Shown here in pieces: positions 15,663-24,517 of a stretch of 48,278 nt of DNA; position 1 is the first letter of the stretch, and the number at the start of each line of letters is the position of its first letter. The position numbers were made by a program, and so were the translations under genes. Source of the stretch: Gammaproteobacteria bacterium (GTDB lineage Bacteria > Pseudomonadota > Gammaproteobacteria > Steroidobacterales > Steroidobacteraceae). Below the pieces are notes generated by a model. It did not search any database, was not told the origin of the DNA, and was given only the letters and a program-made list of their open reading frames with translations. The stretch covers positions 1-48,278 of the forward strand of contig JABCZO010000031.1 in NCBI GenBank assembly GCA_013289615.1, given 5' to 3'.

Positions 15663-17429
15663 ATGCGTTGGAAGTGGTACGCCCTTGTCGGCATCACAAC
15701 CTTCGCGTTCTATCTATGGATTTGCAGGCCGCTGATCGCCAGTTATTTTCCGACTACTGACGACATTGCAATTGACGCAGCGTCTACGCAGATCGGCGGC
15801 CAAATACACCCTTCAGTATGGTTTACGCAGGGCTTTGAGGATTATTTTCGCCCGTACGCAGAATGGGGATCGAGGCCGTCGAACTTCTTTAGACCGCTTT
15901 TCAATGCCTTATTCTGGTCTTACTACCAAATATTCGGCACCCATTGGGCGTATCAACTGGTGTTTGGATACCTGGTACATGCGCTAGCCGTCTCGCTATC
16001 GGCCTATCTGGCCATCGCTGTCTTTGGGCTGACGAGGCCGGTCGCGAGCTTGTCGACCTTGATTGCAGCGCTCAATCCAGCTTGCTGGTCTTTATATCCT
16101 GACACGTTTGCGATTCCTCCAGTCGCACAATTCCCGGCCTATCAGACTGAAATCATCTGCGGAGCGCTGATGCTGGCAGCATTCCTAGCATTCATCAGAT
16201 GTCGATTCGTACTATTCGCTATAGCCACGACATTGGCGCTGTTCCTGAAGGAAACCGCGCTTACGATCCCGATTGCGGCTCTGGCAATGACTGGGGTGTG
16301 GATTACTCCCGAGCGCGGCCGCTCGGTCCGAAATTTTCTCTGGCTCGCGATGCCCTTGGCACTATGGTTCATCATCAGGTTGAAAGTGTTCGAGTACGGG
16401 TTTTCATCATTTGTGATGATGTCGGGAAAGCCACTATCCTGGTTGACGCAGCCGATAAGAAACACCCTGATATGGCCTACTGGCCTGTACATCTCGGCGC
16501 TGGGACAGACCGCTGCAGCGCTGCGGATGCATGAGTGGAATATAGTGTCGGCTCAGGCCTTCGAGCTGGGCGCTAACACTGCCTGGTGGGCTGCGATAGC
16601 GCTCGCGGTAGTGCAGACACTCAGGCAGTACGGTCGGGGCTGGTTCGTGACGGCTCCCGCACCGTGGGTCGCCGGGTTGGTATTCGCCGGCAGCAATCTG
16701 GCGCTATTAGTCGCGCTGCAGGAAACCCACCTGCGATATGGATATCTGTGGTTCGCGCTTGGGCCGGCGGCAGTATTCGGGGTGCTATCGCGCCGGCGTG
16801 CCGGCATGGCCCTGTCAGCTGCGCTGGCGCTTGCGCTTGCGGTGCCGCAACTCTGGTCGATCAGGAGCGCACTATCCGATGACTCGGTACGAAACTATAG
16901 CCTGGTAAAACGGGCAGCCAGACAGCTCACGTCCCTGCTTGCAAGTTTGCCGTCCGGCGTCAGTACTGTTTACCTGATCGACGACATGGCGGTGCACGTT
17001 GTCGCACCAAAGTACATGGCAAAATTTTCCGGCTATCAAGGACGCTTGCAGTTGGTGAACAGCATCCGCCCCGTGCCGCATTGCAGTCCGGTGGCGCAGA
17101 CCGCGCCGCGCTACCGCTTGACGAGCCAAGGCGACATGACCGTGCTGGAGTACTCGGTCCCGACGTGTTTCGAACCCTATTTTGGTCTGCCCCCGTTGGC
17201 GCTGATTGCCCCGGACAATAGTGTGCAGCGCGGTCCGTGGATGACTTACCAGTTTCCAGAGTTGTCGGTTGCGGACAGATCTGCCACGGCGCAGTACGGC
17301 GTCGGGCGAACATGGCGTGTGAGCTCTCATGACCCTATCTGTATGGTCATGGGCGCCTGCGTTTGGATAGGTCTCGACGAGCACAGCGGTCAATACTACC
17401 AACTCGATGACGCGACCCGAGTCGATTGA
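15663..17429 (+). CDS. Polytopic membrane protein, GT-C-like glycosyltransferase candidate (1)
   Basis: About 588 residues with roughly ten to twelve hydrophobic segments in the first 420 residues and a soluble C-terminal domain of about 170. The first loop, after helix 1, carries an acidic pair (PTTDDIAID). An Asp-rich first periplasmic loop is the usual catalytic feature of GT-C enzymes, which take sugars from polyprenyl-phosphate donors. There is no closer family match that I can name, so this is a candidate only. The ATG at 15663 is supported by GAGG nine bases upstream. The gene is visibly more AT-rich than gltX. In context it could decorate the EPS repeat or a surface glycan with a lipid-linked sugar such as the arabinose product of the 31329-35763 operon. 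Confidence 0.65.
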   Translation: MRWKWYALVGITTFAFYLWICRPLIASYFPTTDDIAIDAASTQIGGQIHPSVWFTQGFEDYFRPYAEWGSRPSNFFRPLFNALFWSYYQIFGTHWAYQLVFGYLVHALAVSLSAYLAIAVFGLTRPVASLSTLIAALNPACWSLYPDTFAIPPVAQFPAYQTEIICGALMLAAFLAFIRCRFVLFAIATTLALFLKETALTIPIAALAMTGVWITPERGRSVRNFLWLAMPLALWFIIRLKVFEYGFSSFVMMSGKPLSWLTQPIRNTLIWPTGLYISALGQTAAALRMHEWNIVSAQAFELGANTAWWAAIALAVVQTLRQYGRGWFVTAPAPWVAGLVFAGSNLALLVALQETHLRYGYLWFALGPAAVFGVLSRRRAGMALSAALALALAVPQLWSIRSALSDDSVRNYSLVKRAARQLTSLLASLPSGVSTVYLIDDMAVHVVAPKYMAKFSGYQGRLQLVNSIRPVPHCSPVAQTAPRYRLTSQGDMTVLEYSVPTCFEPYFGLPPLALIAPDNSVQRGPWMTYQFPELSVADRSATAQYGVGRTWRVSSHDPICMVMGACVWIGLDEHSGQYYQLDDATRVD

Positions 17430-17668
17430 AGGTCCGACTCGACGCGCACGAATGCTCCTGATACTCGGTCAGGCACAAGCGCATCCCCTACCGGTATGAG
17501 CTCTGGTTGTTACTTGTCCTGAAGGGATAGAGGCCGCCGCCCGTTGGTATACAATGCGAACGACGTCGCCGCCGGCTTTTCCGTCCCTTTCGATACCACA
17601 ACGCTGGCCTACCTTTTCGCGCTGGCCAGAGCCGGGGGCACGCAGCTACTCGCCGTTGGATCCGCCGC

Positions 17669-18613
17669 ATGCAGCCACGACTTCATTCAGCCATGTCACG
17701 CCGCGAGGCCCTTCGCGTCGGGCTGCTTGCCTGCATGGGCGCCGGCTGCGCCCGGGCCTCATGGGCTGACGAGGCCGCCGGTCTGCTGGCCCTGATCAGC
17801 AAGGCGATACCCTCGAGCGGGGAGAAGATTCCGGCCATTGGGCTCGGGAGCGACTCGTTTCAGACCTCCGAGCGCGACGCCATTCGAGCAGAGATCGGGC
17901 GCATGCACGAGCTTGGCGGTTCATTGATCGACACCGCCGCCGCCTATGGCGACAGCGAGGCGCTGATTGGCGATGCGCTTGCCGCGCTGGGCATCCGCGA
18001 TCGGATGTTCCTGGCGACCAAGCTCACCGCCGGCGGCTTGCTCGGTTCCGGGAACGGCGGTGAGGCGAGTTTTCACCGCTCGCTCGAACGTTTGAAGACG
18101 CCGCGGCTCGATTTGCTGCAGGTTCATAATCTGAACGGCGTGGACAGCCTGATGCCGATGCTGCAGCAGTGGAAGAAGGCTGGAAAAATCCGCTACATCG
18201 GTGTCACCACGTCGCGAACTTCGCAGCACGGCGATCTGGTTGAAGCGATGCGCAAGTATCCGCTCGATTTCATTCAGGTGGACTACTCGATCGCGAACCG
18301 CGACGCGGCCGCTAATGTGTTCCCGGTCGCCCTTGAGCGTGGCGTGGCGGTGCTGGCGAATCTGCCGCTGGCGCGAGCGTCGCTGATCGGACGGGCCGGG
18401 CAGCGCGCGCTGCCCGACTGGGCGGCCGATTTCGATGTCTCCAGCTGGAGCCAGTTCTTTCTCAAATACGTGATCTCCCACCCCGCCGTGACCTGTGCGA
18501 TTCCGGGATCCACCAAGGTGGCGCATCTGGAGGACAACCAGCGGGCCGCACGTGGCCGCTTGCCCGATATGGCGATGCGCTCGAAGATGGAGGGATTCTG
18601 GGACGGTATGTGA
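17669..18613 (+). CDS. Aldo/keto reductase (2) with Tat-type signal
   Basis: About 314 residues. An N-terminal MSRREALRVGLLACMGAGCARA segment (RR at 11-12) looks like a twin-arginine signal, with a cysteine that might act as a lipobox. The reductase domain has D88 (SLIDTAAAYG), Y93, K118 (LATKLTAGG) and H153 (LLQVHNLNG), so the tetrad is complete. Exported aldo/keto reductases are known in proteobacteria but their substrates are poorly defined, and NADPH would have to bind before Tat export. GGAT seven bases upstream favours the ATG at 17669 over 17693. Its stop is only nine bases from the convergent stop of the WcaJ-type gene. Confidence 0.8.
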   Translation: MQPRLHSAMSRREALRVGLLACMGAGCARASWADEAAGLLALISKAIPSSGEKIPAIGLGSDSFQTSERDAIRAEIGRMHELGGSLIDTAAAYGDSEALIGDALAALGIRDRMFLATKLTAGGLLGSGNGGEASFHRSLERLKTPRLDLLQVHNLNGVDSLMPMLQQWKKAGKIRYIGVTTSRTSQHGDLVEAMRKYPLDFIQVDYSIANRDAAANVFPVALERGVAVLANLPLARASLIGRAGQRALPDWAADFDVSSWSQFFLKYVISHPAVTCAIPGSTKVAHLEDNQRAARGRLPDMAMRSKMEGFWDGM

Positions 18614-18621
18614 ATCGACCG

Positions 18622-20118
18622 CTAATAGGCGCGATCGTCGCGGAATACCAGCAGCACCGTGCGCACCAGTATCCTCAGGTCCAGCCAAAGCGACCAGTTG
18701 TTCATGTAGTCGATGTCGTATTCGATGCGTTTGCGCATCTTCTCGACCGTATCGGTCTCCCCGCGCAGTCCGTTCACCTGTGCCCAGCCGGTGATGCCGG
18801 GCCGGACCTTGTAGCGGATCATGTAGCCCCTGATGAGCTTGCGATACAGCTCGTTGTGGGCGATCGCGTGCGGGCGCGGCCCGACGAAGCTCATTTTGCC
18901 TTCGAGCACATTGAAGATCTGCGGCAGCTCGTCGAGCGACGTGCGGCGCAGAAAGCGCCCCAAGCGGGTGATCCGCCGGTCATCCGGTGTCGCCTGGGTG
19001 ACGATCGCGCCGTCTTCGCATACCGTCATGCTGCGAAACTTGTAGATGAATATCTCTTCCCCATTGAGGCCATAGCGTCGCTGCCGGAACAACACCGGCC
19101 CCGGCGAAGTCAGCTTGACGGCCGCGGCGGTCGCCAGCATGAACGCACCCAGCAGCATCAGCGCCGACACGGCCAGCAGAATATCGATGACGCGCTTGCG
19201 CAGGCCGGGCATGCCCAGATGCGGGGTTTCGCACACCGCCAGAGCGGGAATACCGTGGATTTCCAGGCACCGCGGCTGCATCAGATCGAAGCCGAAAAGA
19301 TTCGGCACGAAATAGATCGAAGCGGTGGTGTCGCGCAATTTCTGCAGTAACTCGGCGATGCGCGGCGCGGTGGAAATCGGCAACGCAATGTAAATGGCGT
19401 CGACCGCGTGGCGCTGCACGAAATCGGCGACACCCTGGCAGGCGCCGGCCCATTGATCCGGCGCCAGTTGCGGCAAGCGTCCGCGATCGCGGAAATCGAA
19501 GAAGCCGAGAAACTGGCCGGTGCTGCTGTCCTGTTCGACCCGCTTCGCCAGCTCCAGGCCGATCTCGGTGGCACCGATGATGATATGGCGGTGCAGGCGG
19601 CGACGGGCAGTGCGCCAACGCGTCAGGCGGATGGTGCCGTAGTTGGATGCCCACAGGGCTGCGGGTGTGACGATGAACCAGGTCAGCAGCGCCGCGTGAG
19701 GCAGCAGATAGGTAAAGCTCAGCGCAGTGGCAAGAAAGGTCACCAGCGCCGATATCGCGATCCACTCGAGCAGCAGCCGCGGCGGCGTCGGCCGGATCTG
19801 CTGCTGTCCATTCGAGGTGGTCTGTGTCGCCGGAGTACTCAGAATCCGGTTTGCTACCAGGAACACGATAAATCCGAGAGCGGCGCTGTCGATTGACAGT
19901 CGCGCACCATGCAGCTTCAGGCACAGCACCAGGCTGGTGACAACGACGACGGGCCCGAGAAACTCCTTTAACAGGGTTGTGGAAGGGGCTTCGGCGGTGC
20001 CAAGGCGGAACGCCTTGTTTCGAATCGAGCCGTCGGAGAGCAGCGCGGAGCTGCCGCGCGCCAGGCGACTCGCAGCGGCTGGCGCAAAGTTGTCGCTGAA
20101 GGATTCCTCGGCGCCCAC
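18622..20118 (-). CDS. wcaJ: WcaJ-type undecaprenyl-phosphate sugar phosphotransferase (EPS initiation)
   Basis: About 498 residues. N-terminal transmembrane helices precede a Rossmann-like CoA_binding_3 domain (ITIG-type strand IIIGATEIGLELAKRV). A further helix (VIDILLAVSALMLLGAFML) leads into the bacterial sugar-transferase domain with KLTSPGPVLFRQRRYG, YKFRSM, RRTSLDELPQ, FVGPRPHA and the C-terminal YKVRPGITGWAQVNGLRGET. This enzyme moves a hexose-1-phosphate, usually glucose, from UDP-sugar to undecaprenyl phosphate at the inner membrane and starts the repeat unit. The GTG at 20118 has AAGG five bases upstream. It is transcribed away from the EpsL-like gene, sharing the 20119-20434 control region. 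Confidence 0.92.
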   Translation of the reverse strand: MGAEESFSDNFAPAAASRLARGSSALLSDGSIRNKAFRLGTAEAPSTTLLKEFLGPVVVVTSLVLCLKLHGARLSIDSAALGFIVFLVANRILSTPATQTTSNGQQQIRPTPPRLLLEWIAISALVTFLATALSFTYLLPHAALLTWFIVTPAALWASNYGTIRLTRWRTARRRLHRHIIIGATEIGLELAKRVEQDSSTGQFLGFFDFRDRGRLPQLAPDQWAGACQGVADFVQRHAVDAIYIALPISTAPRIAELLQKLRDTTASIYFVPNLFGFDLMQPRCLEIHGIPALAVCETPHLGMPGLRKRVIDILLAVSALMLLGAFMLATAAAVKLTSPGPVLFRQRRYGLNGEEIFIYKFRSMTVCEDGAIVTQATPDDRRITRLGRFLRRTSLDELPQIFNVLEGKMSFVGPRPHAIAHNELYRKLIRGYMIRYKVRPGITGWAQVNGLRGETDTVEKMRKRIEYDIDYMNNWSLWLDLRILVRTVLLVFRDDRAY

Positions 20119-20434
20119 CTACACCTTGCTCCCCAGGTCACTTGCTCTGTCGTAGTATATAACGCTGAGTTCCGCTACAAGTTGACGTTGGCGCCTGACC
20201 TGGGGCTATGCAAATGGCGTACCGCGCCCCGGGCGATGTGTGCGGTTCCGATATTTCCCGCGTATTCACCCGCTTACCAGCGGAAGCGGGTAGATTAAGT
20301 AAAGGCGATTGGCAATAAATCGATGCTCAGCGCGCGTTCGAGGGGCACCAAGGCACCGATTTGCGGCCTGTACTAGAATCCTGATCACATCATCGGGCGC
20401 CGATAGTGCGCCCACGGTTTGGGGAGATGACTGG
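20119..20434. promoter_or_regulatory. Divergent control region between WcaJ-type and EpsL-like genes
   Basis: About 316 bases without a gene. On the minus strand TATACT (20159-20154) is a fair -10 box for the WcaJ-type gene, with a poor -35. On the plus strand TTGACG (near 20182) is a fair -35, but the nearest -10-like TATGCA is 19 bases away. Exact start sites cannot be fixed from sequence. Confidence 0.35.
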
Positions 20435-21721
20435 GTGAATGATCGTCAATGCCCTCCGGCGTCCGGGTCTGGAATGTCATCACCTTGGCGCGGGTCCGCA
20501 TGGTACCCGGTCTGGGTCGCAGCGCTGCTGGGATCGCCGGTATCGGCGTTTGCGGAGTTAGCGCTGACCGCGGGTGCGACCACACAGTACGAGTACAACA
20601 CCAACGTGTTCGATCTGCAGACAGGTTCCGCGACGCCGTTCGGCGGCAGGAACTTTGCGGACTCGTTTGTGGCGTACGGCGGCAAGCTGGACGCGAGCTA
20701 CCTGTGGAGCCGGCAGCAGTTCTACGCCACCGTCGTAGGCAATGAATATCGCTACGATCGTTTCACGCAGCTCAACCACGACGACTTCACGCTCGATGGC
20801 GGCTGGGACTGGAAGGTGGGACGCCTGTGGGACGGCGTATTGGACGTCACCCGCATTCGCAGCATGGTTTCGTTCTGGAATCTGGTCGGCACATCACTGG
20901 TCATACAGACCGAGCAGCGTGAGACGGGCAGGGCCAGTGTGCAGGCCACGCCGGACTGGCGGGCCGAATTCACGGGAATTACCCGCGTCGTCGATCAACC
21001 GCAGACCGTTGCCCCGAACCTGAGCCTGTCCGAGTCTTCGGGCCAGGCGGCGATCAAATATACCGGCACCGCCGGCGTGACCTCCGGTTTGACCGCCACC
21101 TATCTGAAGGGTTCTTTCAGCAACACCGGGGCAACGGAGGTACCTTCCTACACTCAAAGCTCGGCGGCACTAACCGCGACCGACGAGGTGACCGGCCTAT
21201 CGGTGTTCCATGGCCAGCTCGGCTACACCCGCCGGACCTCCGACCGCGGCATCAACGCGATCTCCGGCGTCACCGGCGACCTGGATTACAGGCGCACGCT
21301 GACCGGTAAGACCACGGTGGAACTGGACTTGAGCCGCCAGATCAATGTCTATCTCACCAACACGGCCTCGGAAATCGACAGCATCGCGGCGCTGACGGCC
21401 AACTGGCAGGCGACTTATAAGATTGACGTGGTGCTGGGCTACACGTTTACCTACCGGCAACTGCCGGGTCAGGGCAATGTGTTCGTGGGCGGCGTCATCG
21501 TGCCGACCGGCAGTGAGCAGACCCAGCGCCTGCATATGCCGTCGCTGACGGTGACCTATGTGCCTGTGCCCTGGCTGATGCTCAAGCCATACGTCAATTA
21601 TCAGACCCGCACATCACAGAACTTCGTTGGCGGCAACTTCGACGCCACCATTGTCGGTCTGCAGTTCACGCTGCAATGGCAGCGCGGAGTCATTCCGCCG
21701 CGCACGCCGCTCAACTATTGA
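20435..21721 (+). CDS. Outer-membrane beta-barrel protein, EpsL-like
   Basis: About 428 residues from the GTG at 20435, which has GGGGAG eight bases upstream. A signal peptide (WYPVWVAALLGSPVSAFAE) is followed by alternating amphipathic strands with many Tyr, Trp and Thr residues, ending in a strand-like FTLQWQRG. The start of the mature part (TTQYEYNTNVFDLQ) and the overall layout resemble EpsL, the putative outer-membrane protein of EpsE/F/G-type polysaccharide loci. It probably forms a barrel with a role in polymer passage or anchoring, though no mechanism is proven for the family. The last 11 bases overlap the convergent epimerase gene. Confidence 0.75.
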   Translation: MNDRQCPPASGSGMSSPWRGSAWYPVWVAALLGSPVSAFAELALTAGATTQYEYNTNVFDLQTGSATPFGGRNFADSFVAYGGKLDASYLWSRQQFYATVVGNEYRYDRFTQLNHDDFTLDGGWDWKVGRLWDGVLDVTRIRSMVSFWNLVGTSLVIQTEQRETGRASVQATPDWRAEFTGITRVVDQPQTVAPNLSLSESSGQAAIKYTGTAGVTSGLTATYLKGSFSNTGATEVPSYTQSSAALTATDEVTGLSVFHGQLGYTRRTSDRGINAISGVTGDLDYRRTLTGKTTVELDLSRQINVYLTNTASEIDSIAALTANWQATYKIDVVLGYTFTYRQLPGQGNVFVGGVIVPTGSEQTQRLHMPSLTVTYVPVPWLMLKPYVNYQTRTSQNFVGGNFDATIVGLQFTLQWQRGVIPPRTPLNY

Positions 21722-22694
21722 GCGCGTCAGCGCGCTGATTGCACCAGCGCGCCGCCTGGCGTAAGCCGTCATCGAGCGCCGTCCACCGCAGCTGCAGCAA
21801 CTGCCCGGCGCGCGTGACGTCGAGCCGGATGTCCTGTTGCCAAAGCCGCAACAACGACGGCGGCATCGCCTCGGGAAGGCGCAGCGCGCTCATTCCGGCC
21901 TTCCGGCACAGTATTTCGGCGACTTTGAGCGGCGGCGCCAGCAGCTTGGTCTCGAGCTTGAGCCGCCGCCGGCCGATTCTGGCCACCGGCACCGCGCCCA
22001 GAGTGCGGGCGAAGCCGACGAAATATTCGTTCCACGTCGGTGGCTGTGGCATGGCCAGATTGAAGACCTGGCCGACCATGCCGGGCAGATGCAGACACTG
22101 CGCGATCGCGGTGACGAGATCCGCGACGTAGACCAGGTTGCAACAGCCGTCGCCGGCTGCGCCCAGATCGCCCAGGCGGTGCGCGAGCAGCCAGCGGGCG
22201 ACGCGCTCGGTCCATTGCCGGCTTCGAGGTCCATAGACGATGCCGGGTCGAAGGACGATGGCCCGGCTGTAATGGCCGCAGTTTGCTTCGGCCGCGATTT
22301 TTGCTTGCGCGTAGGCGTCCTCACCGCGCAGCGGCGCTGATTCCGCCACCAGTCCGGTGACGTTGCCGTAGACCGCCATGCTGCTCAGGTGCACCAGCGG
22401 CGGCGGCCTGGATTGCCGGGCGGCCGCAGCCACCAGCGCGCGCGCACCATCGGCGATGGTGCGCGCACTGCCGGCGATACAATTGACGACCGCATCGGCA
22501 GTCTGCAGCGCCTGGTACAGCGCGCTCTCATTGGTGGCATCGAACTGCAGTCTGGCGATAGGGTCGGCACCGCCGCCGGCTCGGGCGCGGTGGCCGCAGG
22601 CAATCGGACTGGCCCAGTCGCTCGCAGCCAGCGAGCCCACCAGGTGGCTACCGATGAAGCCATCGGCGCCCAGTACCAGCACACGCACCGTCAT
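21711..22694 (-). CDS. NAD-dependent epimerase/dehydratase (extended SDR)
   Basis: About 327 residues. The NAD motif GADGFIGSHLVG is at residues ~9-20. HLSSMAVYG supplies the Ser of the triad. The usual YxxxK appears as YAQAK (AYAQAKIAAE), followed by RPGIVYGPRS. Such enzymes epimerise, reduce or dehydrate nucleotide sugars in the cytoplasm. The ATG at 22694 overlaps the stop of the upstream GMC gene (ATGA), so the two products are made together and may act on the same sugar. The last codons overlap the EpsL-like gene tail to tail. The exact substrate is unknown. Confidence 0.85.
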   Translation of the reverse strand: MTVRVLVLGADGFIGSHLVGSLAASDWASPIACGHRARAGGGADPIARLQFDATNESALYQALQTADAVVNCIAGSARTIADGARALVAAAARQSRPPPLVHLSSMAVYGNVTGLVAESAPLRGEDAYAQAKIAAEANCGHYSRAIVLRPGIVYGPRSRQWTERVARWLLAHRLGDLGAAGDGCCNLVYVADLVTAIAQCLHLPGMVGQVFNLAMPQPPTWNEYFVGFARTLGAVPVARIGRRRLKLETKLLAPPLKVAEILCRKAGMSALRLPEAMPPSLLRLWQQDIRLDVTRAGQLLQLRWTALDDGLRQAARWCNQRADALNS

Positions 22695-24427
22695 ACCGGG
22701 GAGCCGGCGGCGATGGGATTGCGATGGCCGTCCGGTTGGGGTGGCCCGGCGATCGCAGTCGCCGCCGCCTCGGCCCGCACCAGCCCGCGCAAATGCGCCG
22801 CCAGCCGCAGTGACAGGGCGACCACCGTCAGCGTCGGATTGGCCTGGCTCGAGGTCGGAAATGTCGCCGCACTGGCGACGAACAGATTGTCGATGCCGTG
22901 CACCTTGCAATTGCCGTCGACCACGCTGACTCGCGGATCCGATCCCATCCGTGCCGTGCCGATGTGATGCCCGCCATAGGCACCGTAGCGAGTCATTTCC
23001 GCTTCCACCGTCGCCGGCTCGTAGTCGAGGCGGCCGACACCGCGGCGGTTGAACTCGGCCGCCAGCAGCTCAATCGCACGCGTCACCGTATCCACATCCC
23101 CGGGTGTGTAGCGCCAGTCGATGCGCAGGCGCTGCATCCCGAGCGCATCTTGAGCGCTATCGAGCATGACCCGGCTTGCCGCGTTGGGCTGCTGTTCGGC
23201 GTGAAAATCGATACTGTACAGATTCGCCTTTGATGTCACGATGATCGAAGGGAATTTGCGCTGTGCCAGCTTACGGTCCCGCAGCATGTGCCAGGCAAAC
23301 GCGATCGCCTCGAGCGGGCCGGTCACGACATTGCCGAGGTGCTTGAACCACGTGCGCACACTCGCGTGCTCATCGCCGAGCAGCCGTCTAGCGTATTCGT
23401 AGGGTATGAGCGGCTTGGCCAGATAGAGCAACGACAGCACTGAGCTGTGGTGCGCCGGGTCGGTGACACGCGGATGATGCAGGCGGGCGATGAAGTTGCC
23501 GAGCCTTTGGGCGCGCTGCGCCTCGGGTCGCAGTGCCAGACGCCGTCGGCAATAGATTCCCTCCTCGGAGATCTCGTAACCGTGGTGCACCGCCCCAGGG
23601 GACTTGAGGATCTTGAGTGCACCAATGGTCCCGGCCAGGTGGCACATGTAGTAGCGGCCGACCACGTCATGTTGATTGCCGAGGCCATGGGCTTGAACAT
23701 CGCGGCTTGCCAGTAGCAGGCGCGCCACCTCGAGGCCGCCGGCGGCCAGCACGAAATGAGCCGCGTGTGCCTGCAGGCGCTTGCCACCCAAGGTGCGTAC
23801 ATCCAGCGCCGCCACCCGATCGCCGGCGGGTAGCAGCCGTATCGCGGTCACGTTGGCGTGCATCACGACGCTGATATTCGACGCTGAGCGCAGCCGCTGG
23901 CCATATCGGGCACCGAAGTCGGTCGGGCAGCTGAAGCGCTCGAGCGTGTCGCTGCTGAAATAGGCACTCTCGAAGCCTTCGATCATGGGCCGGCCGCCGT
24001 CGCGAAAGGTCGCCGCGGCCGTATAGCTGAAGTCCCCGGCCTCGCACAGCTGATTCGCCTGCGGGTAGTACGGCAGCAATGCCTCGCGCGCGAACGGCCA
24101 GCCGCTGTGCGGCACGTAGTCGCGCGCTTCGAAGTCTATCGGGTCGAGCGGCGTGCAGCGACCGCCCCAGATCGTGGTGGTGCCGCCGAAACGCCGCTGA
24201 CGATATCGATCCGGCGGGCTATGGAGGCGCTCGTCGGCTACGGCGCCAGCGTACAGCGCCTGGGTGTCCGGCTCTTCCCTTAGCGCGCCCGACTCGAGCA
24301 ACAGTACCTCTATGCCGCTGCCCAGAAACTGCAGCGCCATGCTGATGCCGGCGGCGCCCGCGCCGACGATGCACACGTCGGCCCGCAATGTCCCATCATC
24401 GGGAAGATTGTTCGCATCGAGAATCAT
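22691..24427 (-). CDS. GMC-family FAD-dependent oxidoreductase (3)
   Basis: About 578 residues from the ATG at 24427 (MILDANNLPDDG). FAD motif VGAGAAGISMAL and VLLLESG lie near 20-50. FGGTTTIWGGRCTPL is the GMC flavin-contact region, and the C-terminal signature is GGHHIGTARMGSDPRVSVVD then LFVASAATFPTSSQANPTLT. It oxidises a hydroxyl with FAD; no export signal is seen. It overlaps the epimerase gene by four bases, suggesting an oxidation-plus-isomerisation or reduction sequence on one sugar. It lies 90 bp after the lipoprotein gene on the same strand, so all three may form one transcript. It is closer in layout to GMC-1 than to GMC-2, which carries the cysteine cluster. Confidence 0.87.
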   Translation of the reverse strand: MILDANNLPDDGTLRADVCIVGAGAAGISMALQFLGSGIEVLLLESGALREEPDTQALYAGAVADERLHSPPDRYRQRRFGGTTTIWGGRCTPLDPIDFEARDYVPHSGWPFAREALLPYYPQANQLCEAGDFSYTAAATFRDGGRPMIEGFESAYFSSDTLERFSCPTDFGARYGQRLRSASNISVVMHANVTAIRLLPAGDRVAALDVRTLGGKRLQAHAAHFVLAAGGLEVARLLLASRDVQAHGLGNQHDVVGRYYMCHLAGTIGALKILKSPGAVHHGYEISEEGIYCRRRLALRPEAQRAQRLGNFIARLHHPRVTDPAHHSSVLSLLYLAKPLIPYEYARRLLGDEHASVRTWFKHLGNVVTGPLEAIAFAWHMLRDRKLAQRKFPSIIVTSKANLYSIDFHAEQQPNAASRVMLDSAQDALGMQRLRIDWRYTPGDVDTVTRAIELLAAEFNRRGVGRLDYEPATVEAEMTRYGAYGGHHIGTARMGSDPRVSVVDGNCKVHGIDNLFVASAATFPTSSQANPTLTVVALSLRLAAHLRGLVRAEAAATAIAGPPQPDGHRNPIAAGSPV

Positions 24428-24517
24428 GATAGCTCTGCGGACTGTGCGAAGCCTCCCGCTGGGCATCGATCGACGTCATGACGGCGCGCCGGCACCCGTG
24501 CCGTCAGCGTGCACGCC